DNA of 64,000 bases from Guptibacillus hwajinpoensis. GTDB taxonomy: Bacteria > Bacillota > Bacilli > Bacillales > Guptibacillaceae. This document shows, piece by piece, positions 18,251 to 28,600 of the stretch (the first letter of the stretch is position 1; each line of letters starts with the position of its first letter). The notes under the pieces are model-generated. The model saw only the letters and a program-made list of their open reading frames with translations, ran no database searches and was not told the DNA's origin. Position numbers and translations under genes: made by a program. The stretch is taken from NCBI RefSeq assembly GCF_001039475.1, contig NZ_LELK01000001.1, positions 996,793-1,060,792 of the forward strand, in the 5' to 3' direction.

Positions 18251-18520
18251 TTATCGACGTAGACCAAGTTCTTTGATTAGTTCGCGGTAACGAGTAACGT
18301 CTTTGTTACGAAGATACGTTAAAAGATTACGGCGTTTACCAACCATCTTAAGAAGACCGCGACGAGAGTGGTGGTCTTTCTTGTGGAAACGTAGATGATC
18401 GTTCAAATTGTTGATTTCCTCAGTAAGGACAGCGATTTGAACCTCTGGAGAACCAGTATCATTCTCGTGAGTTTTGAACTTAGTGATAAGTTCTTGCTTA
18501 CGCTCTTGTGTGATTGCCAT
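18251..18520 (-). CDS. rpsO: 30S ribosomal protein S15
   Basis: S15 binds 16S rRNA early in assembly of the small-subunit platform. The start [15 protein letters not shown] is placed after a GGAGGTGAAACGG ribosome-binding site and gives the standard 89 residues. Signature segments are [40 protein letters not shown] and [11 protein letters not shown]. An earlier in-frame ATG at 18562 is ignored because homologs lack the extra residues. Its roughly 120-base untranslated leader may carry an S15 autoregulatory fold. Confidence 0.97.
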   Translation of the reverse strand: MAITQERKQELITKFKTHENDTGSPEVQIAVLTEEINNLNDHLRFHKKDHHSRRGLLKMVGKRRNLLTYLRNKDVTRYRELIKELGLRR

Positions 18521-18640
18521 CCGTTTCACCTCCTTAATTTCTAATCCCCTGGTACCGCGCAAACGTCGGTGACTCGATTGCCCAGTATAGGTTGTGTACT
18601 TTCCGTACGAATATTAGATTACAGGTTTTCTTACCAAAAT
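18521..18640 (-). promoter_or_regulatory. Candidate S15 autoregulatory leader of rpsO
   Basis: The rpsO leader is non-coding and contains compact pairings, such as GTAC-GGAAA-GTAC, followed by GTCACCGACG and GCGCGGTACCAGGGG just before the ribosome-binding site. Bacilli are known to control rpsO through S15 binding to its leader. The structural class was not verified here. Confidence 0.35.
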
Positions 18641-18651
18641 GCAAGAGGAAA

Positions 18652-19593
18652 CTAAGTAAGTATTCTTCTTGCCTCTTCTGAGTCTTGATTAATTTGTTGA
18701 ATTAAGGCATCAACAGAAGGAAATTTAACTTCCCCACGAATTTTTTTGTGGAATTCTACCATTACTTCTTGCCCATACAAATTTCCTTCATAGTCAAAAA
18801 CATGGACCTCTAGAGATGGATGCTCAGGTTTATCATCATAAAATGTAGGTTTATACCCTATATTACAAACACCATTCATCCAAGAATCCTCCGCTTTCAT
18901 CCGAACAGCGTATACACCTGTTAATGGAACAATGTAATCCCCTTTTAGATCAACATTCGCTGTTGGGAAGCCGATCGTACGCCCTCGCTGATCGCCTTGT
19001 ACAACCGTTCCCTTCACAGTGTAGTGCCGTCCAAGAACACCTTTAATGTTCTCGACAGCTCCTTCACGAATATAAGAACGAATTAATGTAGAACTAACTT
19101 TCTCATCATGTTTTGAAACTTTATCAACGATCGTTTGATTAAACTTGTTTCGAGCATGAAATGGCAATGAATCCATCGTCCCTCTTCCTTTACTACCGTA
19201 TGTAAAGTCAAAACCAGCTACAACATGTACAACTGATAGGGCAATAATGTAGTCATCTACGAACTGCTGTGGTGTTAACCCTGCTATCGTTGGGTCAAAC
19301 TTTACAATGTAAAGCACATCAATGCCAAGCTGTTCAATTAGATCTATTTTATCATCCAAAGGTGTAATCGCTTCTGTTTGTGGCGTTGATCGCCCTAATA
19401 CAACGGATGGGTGTGGGTAGAACGTCATCACAGAGGCGTCTACTCCCTTTTCTACTGCAATTTCCTTTGCAGTAGAAATGACTTTCTGATGGCCACGATG
19501 AATGCCATCGAAATAACCGAGTGCCATGACAGACGGGTTGTCTGCTTCCATCTTATGAGGATGAGATAAATAAATTGTCTTCAACGGTTTCAC
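18652..19593 (-). CDS. ribF: Bifunctional riboflavin kinase / FAD synthetase
   Basis: This 313-residue enzyme (RibC in Bacillus subtilis) makes FMN and FAD from riboflavin. The N-terminal FAD synthetase half has the nucleotidyltransferase motif GYFDGIHRGHQKVI and FDFTYGSKGRGTMD; the C-terminal kinase half has GDQRGRTIGFPTANVDL and GVYAVRM. The order truB-ribF-rpsO is conserved across Firmicutes. It follows truB by nine bases, which suggests cotranscription. Confidence 0.96.
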   Translation of the reverse strand: MKPLKTIYLSHPHKMEADNPSVMALGYFDGIHRGHQKVISTAKEIAVEKGVDASVMTFYPHPSVVLGRSTPQTEAITPLDDKIDLIEQLGIDVLYIVKFDPTIAGLTPQQFVDDYIIALSVVHVVAGFDFTYGSKGRGTMDSLPFHARNKFNQTIVDKVSKHDEKVSSTLIRSYIREGAVENIKGVLGRHYTVKGTVVQGDQRGRTIGFPTANVDLKGDYIVPLTGVYAVRMKAEDSWMNGVCNIGYKPTFYDDKPEHPSLEVHVFDYEGNLYGQEVMVEFHKKIRGEVKFPSVDALIQQINQDSEEARRILT

Positions 19594-19602
19594 CTTCTAA
19601 CT

Positions 19603-20499
19603 TCATCTCGAAAACACTTTCTCAGGCTTCATTAAGCCAGGTTTCTCAGGATGTTTTTGATAGATTGCAATTGCTTCTCCGTCCTTATTGTACATAACAA
19701 GTCGATCCTCTGTCATCTCATCCACTTGAGGAAGTACAGCTCCATTTTGAAGCTTTTCTTCAAGTTCACGTTCTACGGTTAAAGACGGCATTGCGGAAAG
19801 AGCGTATTCCATTGGGAACAGAGATAGCGTTTCATCTTCTATCATCTGTTTAATCTCATCAAATGTCAAACATTCTTCTAGTTTAAAGGGGCCGGAAGCG
19901 GTACGAATTAAGTAAGACATATGAGCTGGAAAACCAAGCTTTTCGCCGATATCAACCGCTAGTGTTCGGATATATGTCCCTTTACTACACGTTACACGAA
20001 CAGGAATTGAAACTGTCCCTTCTTCGTGAGTAACCTCACCAATCAACTCAAGCTCATGAATTGTCGCTTTTCTAGAAGGACGCTCAACAACTTCTCCCTT
20101 AAAGGCATACTCGTATAGTTTCTTACCGTTAATTTTCACAGCGGAATACATAGGGGGAACTTGTTCAATATCCCCTCTAAACGCCCTAAGTGCTTGCTCT
20201 ATTTCGTTAGCAGTTGGCAATTTGTCTACATATTTCTCCTCGACCTTTTCTCCAGAAGCATCTTCTGTAGTGGTTGAAAACCCTAGTGTTATTACTGCTT
20301 CATACGTTTTTGAGAAATCGGTCATGTACTGCGCCACTTTTGTTGCTCTTCCAATACATAATGGAAGAACACCTGTAACGTCAGGATCTAACGTTCCGGT
20401 GTGACCAACTTTCTTCGTCCGCAAAAGTTTTCTTGTAATAGCGACACAATCATGAGACGTCATGCCAGCCGGTTTTTTTAATGGTAATATGCCGTTCAT
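19603..20499 (-). CDS. truB: tRNA pseudouridine-55 synthase TruB
   Basis: TruB makes the near-universal pseudouridine 55 in the T loop of tRNA. The start MNGILPLKKPAGMTSHD follows AAAGGAGG and gives 298 residues; an upstream in-frame Met is not used by homologs. The catalytic Asp lies in GHTGTLDPDVTGVLPLCIG, and the family segments YSAVKINGKKLYEYA and CSKGTYIRTLAVDIG are present. It lies downstream of the rbfA hairpin and just before ribF. Confidence 0.96.
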   Translation of the reverse strand: MNGILPLKKPAGMTSHDCVAITRKLLRTKKVGHTGTLDPDVTGVLPLCIGRATKVAQYMTDFSKTYEAVITLGFSTTTEDASGEKVEEKYVDKLPTANEIEQALRAFRGDIEQVPPMYSAVKINGKKLYEYAFKGEVVERPSRKATIHELELIGEVTHEEGTVSIPVRVTCSKGTYIRTLAVDIGEKLGFPAHMSYLIRTASGPFKLEECLTFDEIKQMIEDETLSLFPMEYALSAMPSLTVERELEEKLQNGAVLPQVDEMTEDRLVMYNKDGEAIAIYQKHPEKPGLMKPEKVFSR

Positions 20500-20530
20500 T
20501 CTTTTCCTCCTTTCGCTCTGATGACATAGA

Positions 20531-20560
20531 GAAGGGATAGACATTCCTGTCTATCCCTTC
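20531..20560 (-). terminator. Hairpin between rbfA and truB
   Basis: A perfect 13-bp stem (GAAGGGATAGACA / TGTCTATCCCTTC) with a four-base loop follows the rbfA stop. The T content after it is modest (TCTATGTC), so termination of the nusA-infB operon here may be incomplete. Confidence 0.7.
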
Positions 20561-20564
20561 ATCA

Positions 20565-20915
20565 TTACTCATCCGATTGATTTAAATCTGCAAGAAGTCG
20601 CTCGATTTTGTTACCATAATCAATCGATTCATCGAATTCAAAGTAAATTTCCGGTGTTTTACGAAGACGAATTCGTTTCCCAATTTCTGAACGGATAAAT
20701 CCAGTCGCTTTCGCAAGACCGTTTAGGGTAGCTTCTTTCTTCTCTTCATCACCGAGTACAGTAATAAATACTGTTGCTTGCTGTAGATCATTCGTAACTT
20801 CAACAGCTGTTACCGTAACGAAACCTACGCGCGGATCTTTGATTTTCCTGCTGATTATATCACCAAGTTCTTTCTTCATCTGTTCACCAACACGATTTGC
20901 GCGAACATTACTCAT
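20565..20915 (-). CDS. rbfA: 30S ribosome-binding factor RbfA
   Basis: RbfA is a small KH-type protein that assists late 30S maturation and 16S rRNA 5'-end processing. The start [17 protein letters not shown] follows a GAGGTG ribosome-binding site and gives 116 residues. Typical segments are [20 protein letters not shown] and [21 protein letters not shown]. It is the last gene of the rimP-nusA-infB operon and follows ylxP by about 20 bases. Confidence 0.96.
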   Translation of the reverse strand: MSNVRANRVGEQMKKELGDIISRKIKDPRVGFVTVTAVEVTNDLQQATVFITVLGDEEKKEATLNGLAKATGFIRSEIGKRIRLRKTPEIYFEFDESIDYGNKIERLLADLNQSDE

Positions 20916-20935
20916 CGTTACACCTCGTTTCTTTC

Positions 20936-21211
20936 CTAAAGCCATTCATAAGTTGCTCGAGTGAGCTCGATATCAGGACGTGAATCAATCAATGAGACGG
21001 CACGCTGAAGCTCACGCTCGCAGGCCGTCTTACTTGAAGCGGTTGTGACGATACCTATTACCGTATGCTGCCACAGATCCTGACTATCAAGCTCAGAAAC
21101 GGCCAGATTATAATGCTTCAGCCGGCTAATAACCGACTGAAGCACTGACCTTTTTTCTTTCAGAGATTGCGCATCATAAATGATGCATTCACATTCTACA
21201 TATCCAATCAC
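20936..21211 (-). CDS. ylxP: YlxP, DUF503 family protein
   Basis: This 91-residue protein of the DUF503/YlxP family is encoded between infB and rbfA in most Firmicutes; a role in ribosome biogenesis is suspected from context only. It shows [25 protein letters not shown]-type sequence and [21 protein letters not shown]. It starts with GTG, whose bases overlap the infB stop (GTGA), so the two are coupled. Confidence 0.9.
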   Translation of the reverse strand: MIGYVECECIIYDAQSLKEKRSVLQSVISRLKHYNLAVSELDSQDLWQHTVIGIVTTASSKTACERELQRAVSLIDSRPDIELTRATYEWL

Positions 21212-23289
21212 TTAGGCTTAACTTCCTCCATGATGTAAGCTTCAATAATGTCTCCTTCTTTCACATCATTGAACTTAGCAAGTGTGATTCCGCACTCGTA
21301 CCCTTTCGCAACTTCCTTCGCATCATCTTTAAAGCGTTTCAGGGTATCTACATCGCCTTCAAAGACTACAATGCCGTCACGAATAACACGAACTCCAGAA
21401 TTTCTTGTGATCTTACCTTCTGTTACGTAAGAACCTGCAATTGTACCCACTTTGGATACTTTAAATGTTTCACGAACTTCAGCTTGACCAATAACTTTCT
21501 CTTCATAGACAGGGTCAAGCATCCCTTTCATTGCAGATTCAATTTCATCAATTGCAGTGTAGATTACGCGGTGTAAACGAATCTCCACTTGTTCTGATTC
21601 AGCTACTTTCTTCGCATTCGTATCTGGACGTACGTTAAATCCAATGATGATTGCGTTAGATGCTGAAGCAAGAATAATATCTGATTCTGTAATTGCACCA
21701 ACGGCTGTGTGAATAATATTAATCTTCACACCTTCTACTTCAATCTTACTAAGTGAGCCAGCAAGTGCTTCAACTGAACCTTGTACATCAGCTTTAACGA
21801 TAACGTTAATATCCTTCACATCGCCCTGTTGAATTTTTTCAAATAGATCGTCTAGATTCATTTTTGAAGACTCTTTACGCTGTGCTTCAATTTTTTGTTG
21901 GTTACGTGCTTCCCCAACTTGACGAGCTGTTTTCTCGTCTTCAAATGCTACGAAACGATCTCCAGCGTGTGGAACATCACTTAGTCCTGTTACTTCAACA
22001 GGGGTTGAAGGCGCTGCTGTTTCTACACGGTTACCAAGGTCGTTAACCATGGCACGAACACGGCCAAATGTATTTCCTACTACTACCGGGTCACCTACTT
22101 TAAGTGTACCTTCTTGAACTAGAAGCGTCGCTACCGGGCCACGGCCTTTATCAAGCTGAGCTTCAATAACTGTACCTGTTGCAAGCTTATCCGGATTTGC
22201 TTTAAATTCTTCTACTTCAGAAATAAGAAGAATTGTTTCAAGAAGTTCGTCGATTCCTTCGCGCTTGATCGCAGAAAGGTTCACGAAAATTGTATCTCCG
22301 CCCCATGCTTCAGAAACGAGTTCGTACTCAGTTAGTTCCTGCATAACACGGTCAGGATTTGCACCTTCTTTATCCATCTTATTAACGGCAACGATAATTG
22401 GCACCTCAGCCGCTTTCGCATGGTTAATTGCTTCAACTGTTTGAGGCATAACACCATCATCAGCTGCAACAACAAGAATAGTAATATCCGTTACTTTCGC
22501 ACCACGTGCACGCATCGTTGTAAAGGCAGCGTGTCCAGGTGTATCAAGGAACGTAATCTTCTTATTCTTCTCTTCGATTTGATAAGCACCGATGTGCTGA
22601 GTAATACCGCCAGCTTCACCTTGAGTTACTTTCGTATCACGGATACCATCAAGTAGAGTTGTTTTACCATGGTCAACGTGACCCATAATTGTAACAACTG
22701 CAGGGCGCTCAACAAGCTTCTCTTCCTTGTCTTCGCTTGTGTAGTTATCAAGGTCTGTTACTTCGAATGGTTCTTCTTCTTCGACCTTCACGCCGTAGTC
22801 ATCACAGATGAGTTCCATTGTGTCTTTATCAAGTTCTTGGTTAATAGTAGCCATTACGCCAAGACCCATTAATTTCTTGATTAGTTCTGAAGCATCTTTA
22901 CCAAGCTTCTCAGCAAGCTGCCCTACAGTTAATGAGCCCATAAATGTTACTTTTGAAGGCAGTCTTCTTGGAGCAGCCGTGTTTTTAGGAGGCTGTCCTT
23001 TACCACGACGGTTAGGACGTCGGCCGCCACGGCGGTTATTTGGTGCACTTTTACTTTTTGGATTTGCATTTGCTTTTGGGTTGTTTCGGTTATTTTTATT
23101 TTCCATACTGTTTTTGTCGCTTCCCTTTTTGGATTGTTTCGAATTGTTTTTAAGCTTATCAACTGTCTGATCGTCAATCACAGACATATGGTTATTCACC
23201 GTAATATTCATGCTTTTTAACTTTTCGATAACATCCTTACTAGTTGTATTATGTTCTTTTGCATATTCATGAATTCGCATCTTACTCAA
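21208..23289 (-). CDS. infB: Translation initiation factor IF-2
   Basis: IF-2 delivers initiator tRNA to the 30S subunit and promotes subunit joining. The 693-residue protein has an N-terminal IF2_N module, a basic Asn/Lys/Arg-rich linker (about 45-110), a second IF2_N module, and the GTPase domain with G1 GHVDHGKT (203-210), DTPGH and NKMDK. The C-terminal part contains [16 protein letters not shown]. It begins with TTG (sequence [11 protein letters not shown] aligns with homologs) after GGGGGTGATCG. Only one start is evident at the N-terminus. Confidence 0.97.
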   Translation of the reverse strand: MSKMRIHEYAKEHNTTSKDVIEKLKSMNITVNNHMSVIDDQTVDKLKNNSKQSKKGSDKNSMENKNNRNNPKANANPKSKSAPNNRRGGRRPNRRGKGQPPKNTAAPRRLPSKVTFMGSLTVGQLAEKLGKDASELIKKLMGLGVMATINQELDKDTMELICDDYGVKVEEEEPFEVTDLDNYTSEDKEEKLVERPAVVTIMGHVDHGKTTLLDGIRDTKVTQGEAGGITQHIGAYQIEEKNKKITFLDTPGHAAFTTMRARGAKVTDITILVVAADDGVMPQTVEAINHAKAAEVPIIVAVNKMDKEGANPDRVMQELTEYELVSEAWGGDTIFVNLSAIKREGIDELLETILLISEVEEFKANPDKLATGTVIEAQLDKGRGPVATLLVQEGTLKVGDPVVVGNTFGRVRAMVNDLGNRVETAAPSTPVEVTGLSDVPHAGDRFVAFEDEKTARQVGEARNQQKIEAQRKESSKMNLDDLFEKIQQGDVKDINVIVKADVQGSVEALAGSLSKIEVEGVKINIIHTAVGAITESDIILASASNAIIIGFNVRPDTNAKKVAESEQVEIRLHRVIYTAIDEIESAMKGMLDPVYEEKVIGQAEVRETFKVSKVGTIAGSYVTEGKITRNSGVRVIRDGIVVFEGDVDTLKRFKDDAKEVAKGYECGITLAKFNDVKEGDIIEAYIMEEVKPK

Positions 23290-23304
23290 ACGATCACCCC
23301 CGAG

Positions 23305-23610
23305 TTATTGATCGAGAATCGCAAAGAGTTTCTTCGCAAAACCTGCGTCAGTAACGGCTATCGTGACTCGCTGAACTTTCCCTATCGCATGGCCAAGTTC
23401 ATATCGTCCTGTAACGGTACATACAGGGACTTTATAAGTAGTTGCTTTATCAGTAATTTTCTTTCTTGTGTTGTCAGATGCATCATTCGCTATTAAAACC
23501 AATCTGGCACTCTTGCGTTGAATTTCTTTTACGACAAGTTCTTCTCCAGATACGACTTTACCAGCGCGTTGAGCAAGTCCTAGAAGTGACTCCCAATTCT
23601 TACTCTTCAT
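23305..23610 (-). CDS. rplGA: L7Ae-family RNA-binding protein YlxQ (RplGA)
   Basis: This 101-residue protein belongs to the L7Ae/L30e/S12e/Gadd45 family, which binds kink-turn RNA. It contains LGLAQRAGKVVSGEELVVKEI and LVLIANDASDNTRKKITD, the conserved face of the family. Its ATG immediately follows the rnpM stop codon (TAA-ATG), and infB follows. Its function in Bacillus is not settled, although homologs bind K-turns. Confidence 0.92.
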   Translation of the reverse strand: MKSKNWESLLGLAQRAGKVVSGEELVVKEIQRKSARLVLIANDASDNTRKKITDKATTYKVPVCTVTGRYELGHAIGKVQRVTIAVTDAGFAKKLFAILDQ

Positions 23611-23874
23611 TTAAGTTGACCGCGATTCTTGTAGGTCAGCATAGATATCTTCTGTCACTTCTGTTTTAAGATGAGCCGCTAATGAATTTCTCTTCTTGGC
23701 AAGCGCGAAGCACTCTTCACTATTGCAAAGGTAAGCTCCTCTTCCATTCTTTTTACCCGTTTCGTCGATCGATATAACACCTTCAGGTGATCGAACGATA
23801 CGAACGAGCTCCTTCTTTGGCTTCATTTCCTGACAGGCGACACATTTCCTCATCGGAATTTTACGTTTTTGCAC
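23611..23874 (-). CDS. rnpM: YlxR / RnpM, RNA-binding modulator protein
   Basis: This small basic protein of the DUF448 (YlxR) family is reported in Bacillus subtilis to bind and modulate RNase P RNA. It contains the family motif IPMRKCVACQEMKPKKELVRIV and KKNGRGAYLCNSEECFALAKK; the four cysteines resemble a metal or redox site. The start is set at the GTG at 23874, six bases after AGAGGTG, because the ORF's earlier GTG lies within that ribosome-binding site. It lies between nusA and rplGA. Confidence 0.9.
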   Translation of the reverse strand: MQKRKIPMRKCVACQEMKPKKELVRIVRSPEGVISIDETGKKNGRGAYLCNSEECFALAKKRNSLAAHLKTEVTEDIYADLQESRST

Positions 23875-23904
23875 GATGGACACCTCTCTTGATCTTTCCG
23901 TTGC

Positions 23905-25020
23905 TTAATCTAGCTCAGAGTCTTCTGATTCGTTCTCTTCAAAAAGCGGTGCTTCGTCAGGACTGTAGATTCCTTGCTCTTCCGCTTCTGATTGACTCTT
24001 AATATCGATCTTCCAGCCTGTCAGCTTTGCTGCAAGACGTGCATTTTGGCCACGCTTCCCAATGGCAAGTGAAAGCTGATAATCAGGTACGATAACCTGA
24101 GTCATTTTATTTTCTTCATCAACATTTACCTTAAGTACTTTTGAAGGACTAAGCGCATTAGCCACATATTCGACGATGTCTTCAGACCAGCTTACAATAT
24201 CGATCTTCTCGCCTTTTAGCTCATTCACAATGGCTTGTACACGCTGTCCGCGCTGTCCAACACATGATCCAACTGGATCTACTTCAGGATCTTCTGCATG
24301 AACGGCAATCTTTGAACGATCACCAGCTTCACGAGATATGGATTTCACTTCTACTGTACCGTCAAAAATTTCAGGCACTTCAAGTTCAAATAAACGCTTA
24401 AGAAGACCAGGATGAGTACGTGAAACCATCACCTGTGGTCCTTTAGTTGTTTTCTCAACCTTTGTAACATAAACCTTGATGCGGTCATGTGAGTGATACG
24501 TTTCATTCGGCATTTGTTCGCCTGCTGGGAGGAGAGCTTCAATACGACCAAGGTCAACGTAAATAAAACGATGATCTTGACGCTGCACAATTCCAGTCAT
24601 GATATCGTCTTCACGATCAATAAATTCACTAAAAATAATGCCTCTTTCAGCTTCTCGTACGCGCTGGGTAACAACTTGTTTAGCTGTTTGAGCTGCAATT
24701 CGACCAAAATTACGAGGTGTAACTTCAATCTCGACGATATCCTCTAATTCATATTGTGGATCGATGTCCTTTGCGTCATCAAGAGAGATCTCAAGACGAA
24801 CATCTTCAACTTCTTCCACAACGTCTTTACGAGCAAATACGCGAATTGAGCCTGTATCTTGATTGAAGTCAACTCTAACATTTTGAGCCTGATGAAAATT
24901 TCGCTTATATGCAGAGATAAGCGCAGCTTCGATCGCCTCAACAATAATATCCTTGCTAATGCCCTTTTCCTTTTCAAGAACGGTCAGCGCATCTAATAAA
25001 TCACTACTCTTCATTTTCAT
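23905..25020 (-). CDS. nusA: Transcription termination/antitermination factor NusA
   Basis: NusA binds RNA polymerase and stimulates pausing and intrinsic termination. The 371-residue protein has the N-terminal polymerase-binding domain (DLLDALTVLEKEKGISKDI), an S1 domain, and two KH domains (DPVGSCVGQRGQRVQAIVNE; DYQLSLAIGKRGQNARLAA), then a short acidic tail. Two ATGs six bases apart (25020 and 25014) could serve; the second has the better spacing to GGGGAG. It follows rimP by 12 bases, and an attenuator-like hairpin precedes rimP. Confidence 0.97.
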   Translation of the reverse strand: MKMKSSDLLDALTVLEKEKGISKDIIVEAIEAALISAYKRNFHQAQNVRVDFNQDTGSIRVFARKDVVEEVEDVRLEISLDDAKDIDPQYELEDIVEIEVTPRNFGRIAAQTAKQVVTQRVREAERGIIFSEFIDREDDIMTGIVQRQDHRFIYVDLGRIEALLPAGEQMPNETYHSHDRIKVYVTKVEKTTKGPQVMVSRTHPGLLKRLFELEVPEIFDGTVEVKSISREAGDRSKIAVHAEDPEVDPVGSCVGQRGQRVQAIVNELKGEKIDIVSWSEDIVEYVANALSPSKVLKVNVDEENKMTQVIVPDYQLSLAIGKRGQNARLAAKLTGWKIDIKSQSEAEEQGIYSPDEAPLFEENESEDSELD

Positions 25021-25032
25021 TCTCCCCTTTAA

Positions 25033-25503
25033 CTAAAAAACAACAGCAAGCCTTGCGCTTGCAACTTTTTCAAAAGGTAATTCAACCTTCTTAATTCTCG
25101 TTTTCACTTTCTGTTCAATGACAACCGTTTCACCATTGAAGTCGGAAAGCTTACCTTCAAAGCTTTTTTCCCCATTAATGGGTTCGTAGGTTGTCATATA
25201 GACATGTTTACCTACTGCTTTTTCAAAGTCAATCCGCTTTTTAAGCGGGCGCTCAGCACCAGGTGAGGAGACTTCAAGGAAGTAAGGTTGCGTAATTGGG
25301 TCATTTTTATCAAGCTGTTCGCTTAATTTTTCGCTTATTGTACCGCACTCCTCGATATCAACGCCCTGAGGAGAATCGATATAGACACGGAGAAACCAGT
25401 TCTTTCCTTCCTGCGTAAATTCTATATCTACGAGTTCCAGGTTCATTTCATCTACTATTGGTTTTACTAGTTCTTCAGTTACCGTAATTACATTTTCAGT
25501 CAT
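25033..25503 (-). CDS. rimP: Ribosome maturation factor RimP
   Basis: RimP supports early 30S assembly. The start [17 protein letters not shown] follows AGAAAGGAGG and yields 156 residues; the longer in-frame ORF crosses the leader hairpin and is rejected. Typical segments are [20 protein letters not shown] and [22 protein letters not shown]. It is the first gene of the operon rimP-nusA-rnpM-rplGA-infB-ylxP-rbfA and is preceded by a strong sigma-A-like promoter and a hairpin. Confidence 0.96.
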   Translation of the reverse strand: MTENVITVTEELVKPIVDEMNLELVDIEFTQEGKNWFLRVYIDSPQGVDIEECGTISEKLSEQLDKNDPITQPYFLEVSSPGAERPLKKRIDFEKAVGKHVYMTTYEPINGEKSFEGKLSDFNGETVVIEQKVKTRIKKVELPFEKVASARLAVVF

Positions 25504-25545
25504 TGGTTGTCCTCCTTTCTGATCCTGTACAGCAGGGTCCCAATC

Positions 25546-25576
25546 GAAAACGAAAGAGTGGGTTAGCCCCACTCTT
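25546..25576 (-). promoter_or_regulatory. Attenuator-like hairpin in the rimP-nusA leader
   Basis: AAGAGTGGG pairs with CCCACTCTT (25554-25576, nine bp, five-base loop), followed on the minus strand by an interrupted T tract (TCGTTTTCG). It lies downstream of the rimP promoter and about 50 bases before the start codon. Weak tracts like this are typical of NusA-dependent terminators; in Bacillus subtilis NusA autoregulates this operon by leader termination. The regulatory role here is inferred. Confidence 0.7.
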
Positions 25577-25611
25577 CCGTCGCGTGTTTATTCACTAGTA
25601 TTTCCACAATT

Positions 25612-25640
25612 ACTATACCATACTCATATCACCAATTCAA
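25612..25640 (-). promoter_or_regulatory. Sigma-A promoter of the rimP-nusA-infB operon
   Basis: TTGAAT (25635-25640) and TATAGT (25612-25617) on the minus strand are separated by exactly 17 bases. Transcription would start near 25605, upstream of the leader hairpin and rimP. Confidence 0.8.
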
Positions 25641-25661
25641 CAGAGAAGAGAACGTGCTCCT

Positions 25662-28600
25662 CTAGAACAAACTGAGCTGGTTCGCATCTGGTAAGCCTTC
25701 AAGACAGCCATGGTCATCAAGATACTCAAGAACAGTCTTCGAGATCTTACTACGTTGCTGTAGATCTTCCTTAGAAAGGAATTCACCACCGTCTTTTGCG
25801 CTAACGATATTAAGTGCAGCATTCGTTCCAACTCCAGGTAGGGAGTTAAAAGGTGGAATGAGCGTATCTCCATCAACAACGAACTCTGCCGCTTTAGATC
25901 GATACAAGTCTACCTTCTGCATACGGTAACCGCGCTCTGACATTTCTAGCGCAATCTCCATAACAGTCAGAAGGTTCTTCTCTTTCGGAGAAGCATCTAA
26001 TCCTTTTTCATTGATTTCCTCGATTTTTGCTCGAATCGGATTCGACCCTTTCGACATTGTGTCGATATCAAAGTCATCAGCTCTTACCGTAAAATATGCA
26101 GCGTAGAAAAGAATCGGATGATGCACTTTGAAGTATGCAATACGAACGGCCATCAACACATATGCCGCAGCGTGAGCTTTAGGGAACATGTACTTAATTT
26201 TTAAACAAGAGTCAATATACCAATCAGGTACATCATGCTTCTTCATCTCAGCTACCCATTCTTCTTGTAGCCCTTTCCCTTTACGCACAAACTCCATGAT
26301 TTTAAAAGCAAGTGATGGCTCAAGACCTTTGTAGATTAAGTAAACCATAATGTCATCACGACAACCGATTACTTCACTAAGGTTACACGTCCCTGCTTGA
26401 ATTAACTCTTGTGCGTTTCCGAGCCATACATCAGTTCCGTGTGAAAGACCTGAGATCTGAACAAGTTCTGAGAATGTGCTTGGCTTTGTGTCTTCAAGCA
26501 TTTGACGAACGAAACGGGTACCAAATTCCGGGATGCCGTAAGTTCCTGTCTTACACATGATTTGATCCTGTGAAACACCAAGAGAATCTGTTCCACTAAA
26601 GAGCTTCATTACACCCTCATCATCGGTTGGAATCGTTTTTGGATCAATTCCACTTAAATCTTGCAGCATACGAATGACTGTTGGATCATCGTGTCCAAGA
26701 ATATCTAGTTTAAGTAGATTATCATGGATTGAATGGAAATCGAAGTGCGTTGTTTTCCATGCTGATGTTTTGTCATCTGCCGGGAACTGTATTGGTGAAA
26801 AGTCGTATATGTCCATATAGTCAGGTACAACGATAATACCACCAGGATGCTGTCCTGACGTTCGTTTAACACCAGTACATCCTGATACAAGACGATCAAT
26901 TTCCGCCCCGCGATAATGAAGGTCATGATCTCCCATATAACCTTTCACATATCCATAAGCTGTTTTTTCAGCTACAGTTCCGATCGTACCTGCACGAAAT
27001 ACGTTATCTTCACCAAAAAGCTCTTTTGTATAGTTATGAGCACGAGGTTGATATTCTCCTGAGAAGTTCAAATCGATATCTGGAACTTTGTCCCCTTTAA
27101 AGCCAAGGAACGTCTCAAATGGAATATCGTGACCATCTTTAATCAATGCAACACCACAGTCTTCGCATGATTTGTCTGGAAGATCAAATCCAGATCCCAC
27201 TGATCCGTCATTAAAGAACTCTGACTTCTTACAAGATGGACAAACATAATGCGGTGGGAGAGGGTTAACTTCGGTAATCTCCGTCATTGTTGCGACGAAA
27301 GATGAACCTACTGAACCACGCGATCCTACTAGATAGCCGTCATTAAGGGATTTCTTAACAAGTTTATGGGAAATCAAATAAATAACGGCAAAGCCATGTC
27401 CAATAATACTTTTAAGCTCTTTTTCAAGTCGTTCTTCAACGATAGTCGGCAATTCATCTCCATAAATACTCCGAGCCATGTTGTAGCTCATTTCTCTCAT
27501 TTCCTCATCTGCGCCTTCAATTCTAGGCGTAAATAAATCATCTTTAATCGGTTTAATGTCATCGATTAAGTCTGTTACTTTCTGAGGATGATGCACGACA
27601 ATTTCTTTGGCCTTATCTGAACCTAAGAAATGGAAGCAATCCAGCATTTCATTTGTTGTACGGAAATGAACTTGTGGGAGCGTTTGGCGATTCAAAGGAT
27701 TACCTGCCTGAGCCTTAATCAGTATTTTACGGTAAATGTGATCTTCAGGTTCAAGGTAATGAACGTTACCTGTCGCAACAATCGGTTTATCGAGTTTCTC
27801 ACCAAGCTTCACGATCTTTCCGATGATTTCTCTTAGAGCCATTTCATCTTGCACTAACTCCCTTTCAATTAGATGCATGTAGTTCTGTGGCGGCTGCACT
27901 TCCAAGTAATCATAGAATTTCGCAATTTCTTCTACTTCTTCTGGCGACTTTTGCATCATGCCTTCGAATACTTCACCTTTATCGCAGCCTGAACCGATGA
28001 GTAATCCTTCCCGGTATTTCTCGAGCTTTGACCTTGGTATACGAGCCGTACGATAGAAATAATCTATATGTGAAAGAGAAACAAGTTTGAATAGGTTTTT
28101 TAAACCAACATCATTTTTCGCAAGAATAATAGCATGCGATGGTCGAGTACGTTGGAAACCAGTCTGACCCATATTATCATTTAACATGTTGTGATTTGTA
28201 ATTTCACGTTCAAGCGCATCTTTCACAAGCTTCCATAAAAGATAGCCAGTTGCTTCAGCATCGTAAATGGCTCTATGGTGCTGAGTTAAATTAATATCAA
28301 ACTTTTTACATAACGTATTTAATCGATGGTTTCGCATTTCTGGATAAAGAAAACGCGCGAGTTCCAACGTATCAATAACAGGGTTGGTTGCCTCACCTAC
28401 ACCAATTTTACGTAATCCAACATTTAGAAAGCCCATATCAAAGCTGGCGTTATGAGCAACAAGAATATCATCACCGATAAATTCGTAGAAATCTTTAATA
28501 ACATCATCGATTTCTGGCGCATTCATTACCATATCATCTGTAATACCCGTAAGCTCAATGGTAGTCGATGATAGAGCATGGTGAGGATTCGCAAACCGTT

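Noticed and set aside
26402-26926. Minus-strand small frames inside polC
   Set aside because: They are out-of-frame shadows of the long polC coding sequence with no independent signals.
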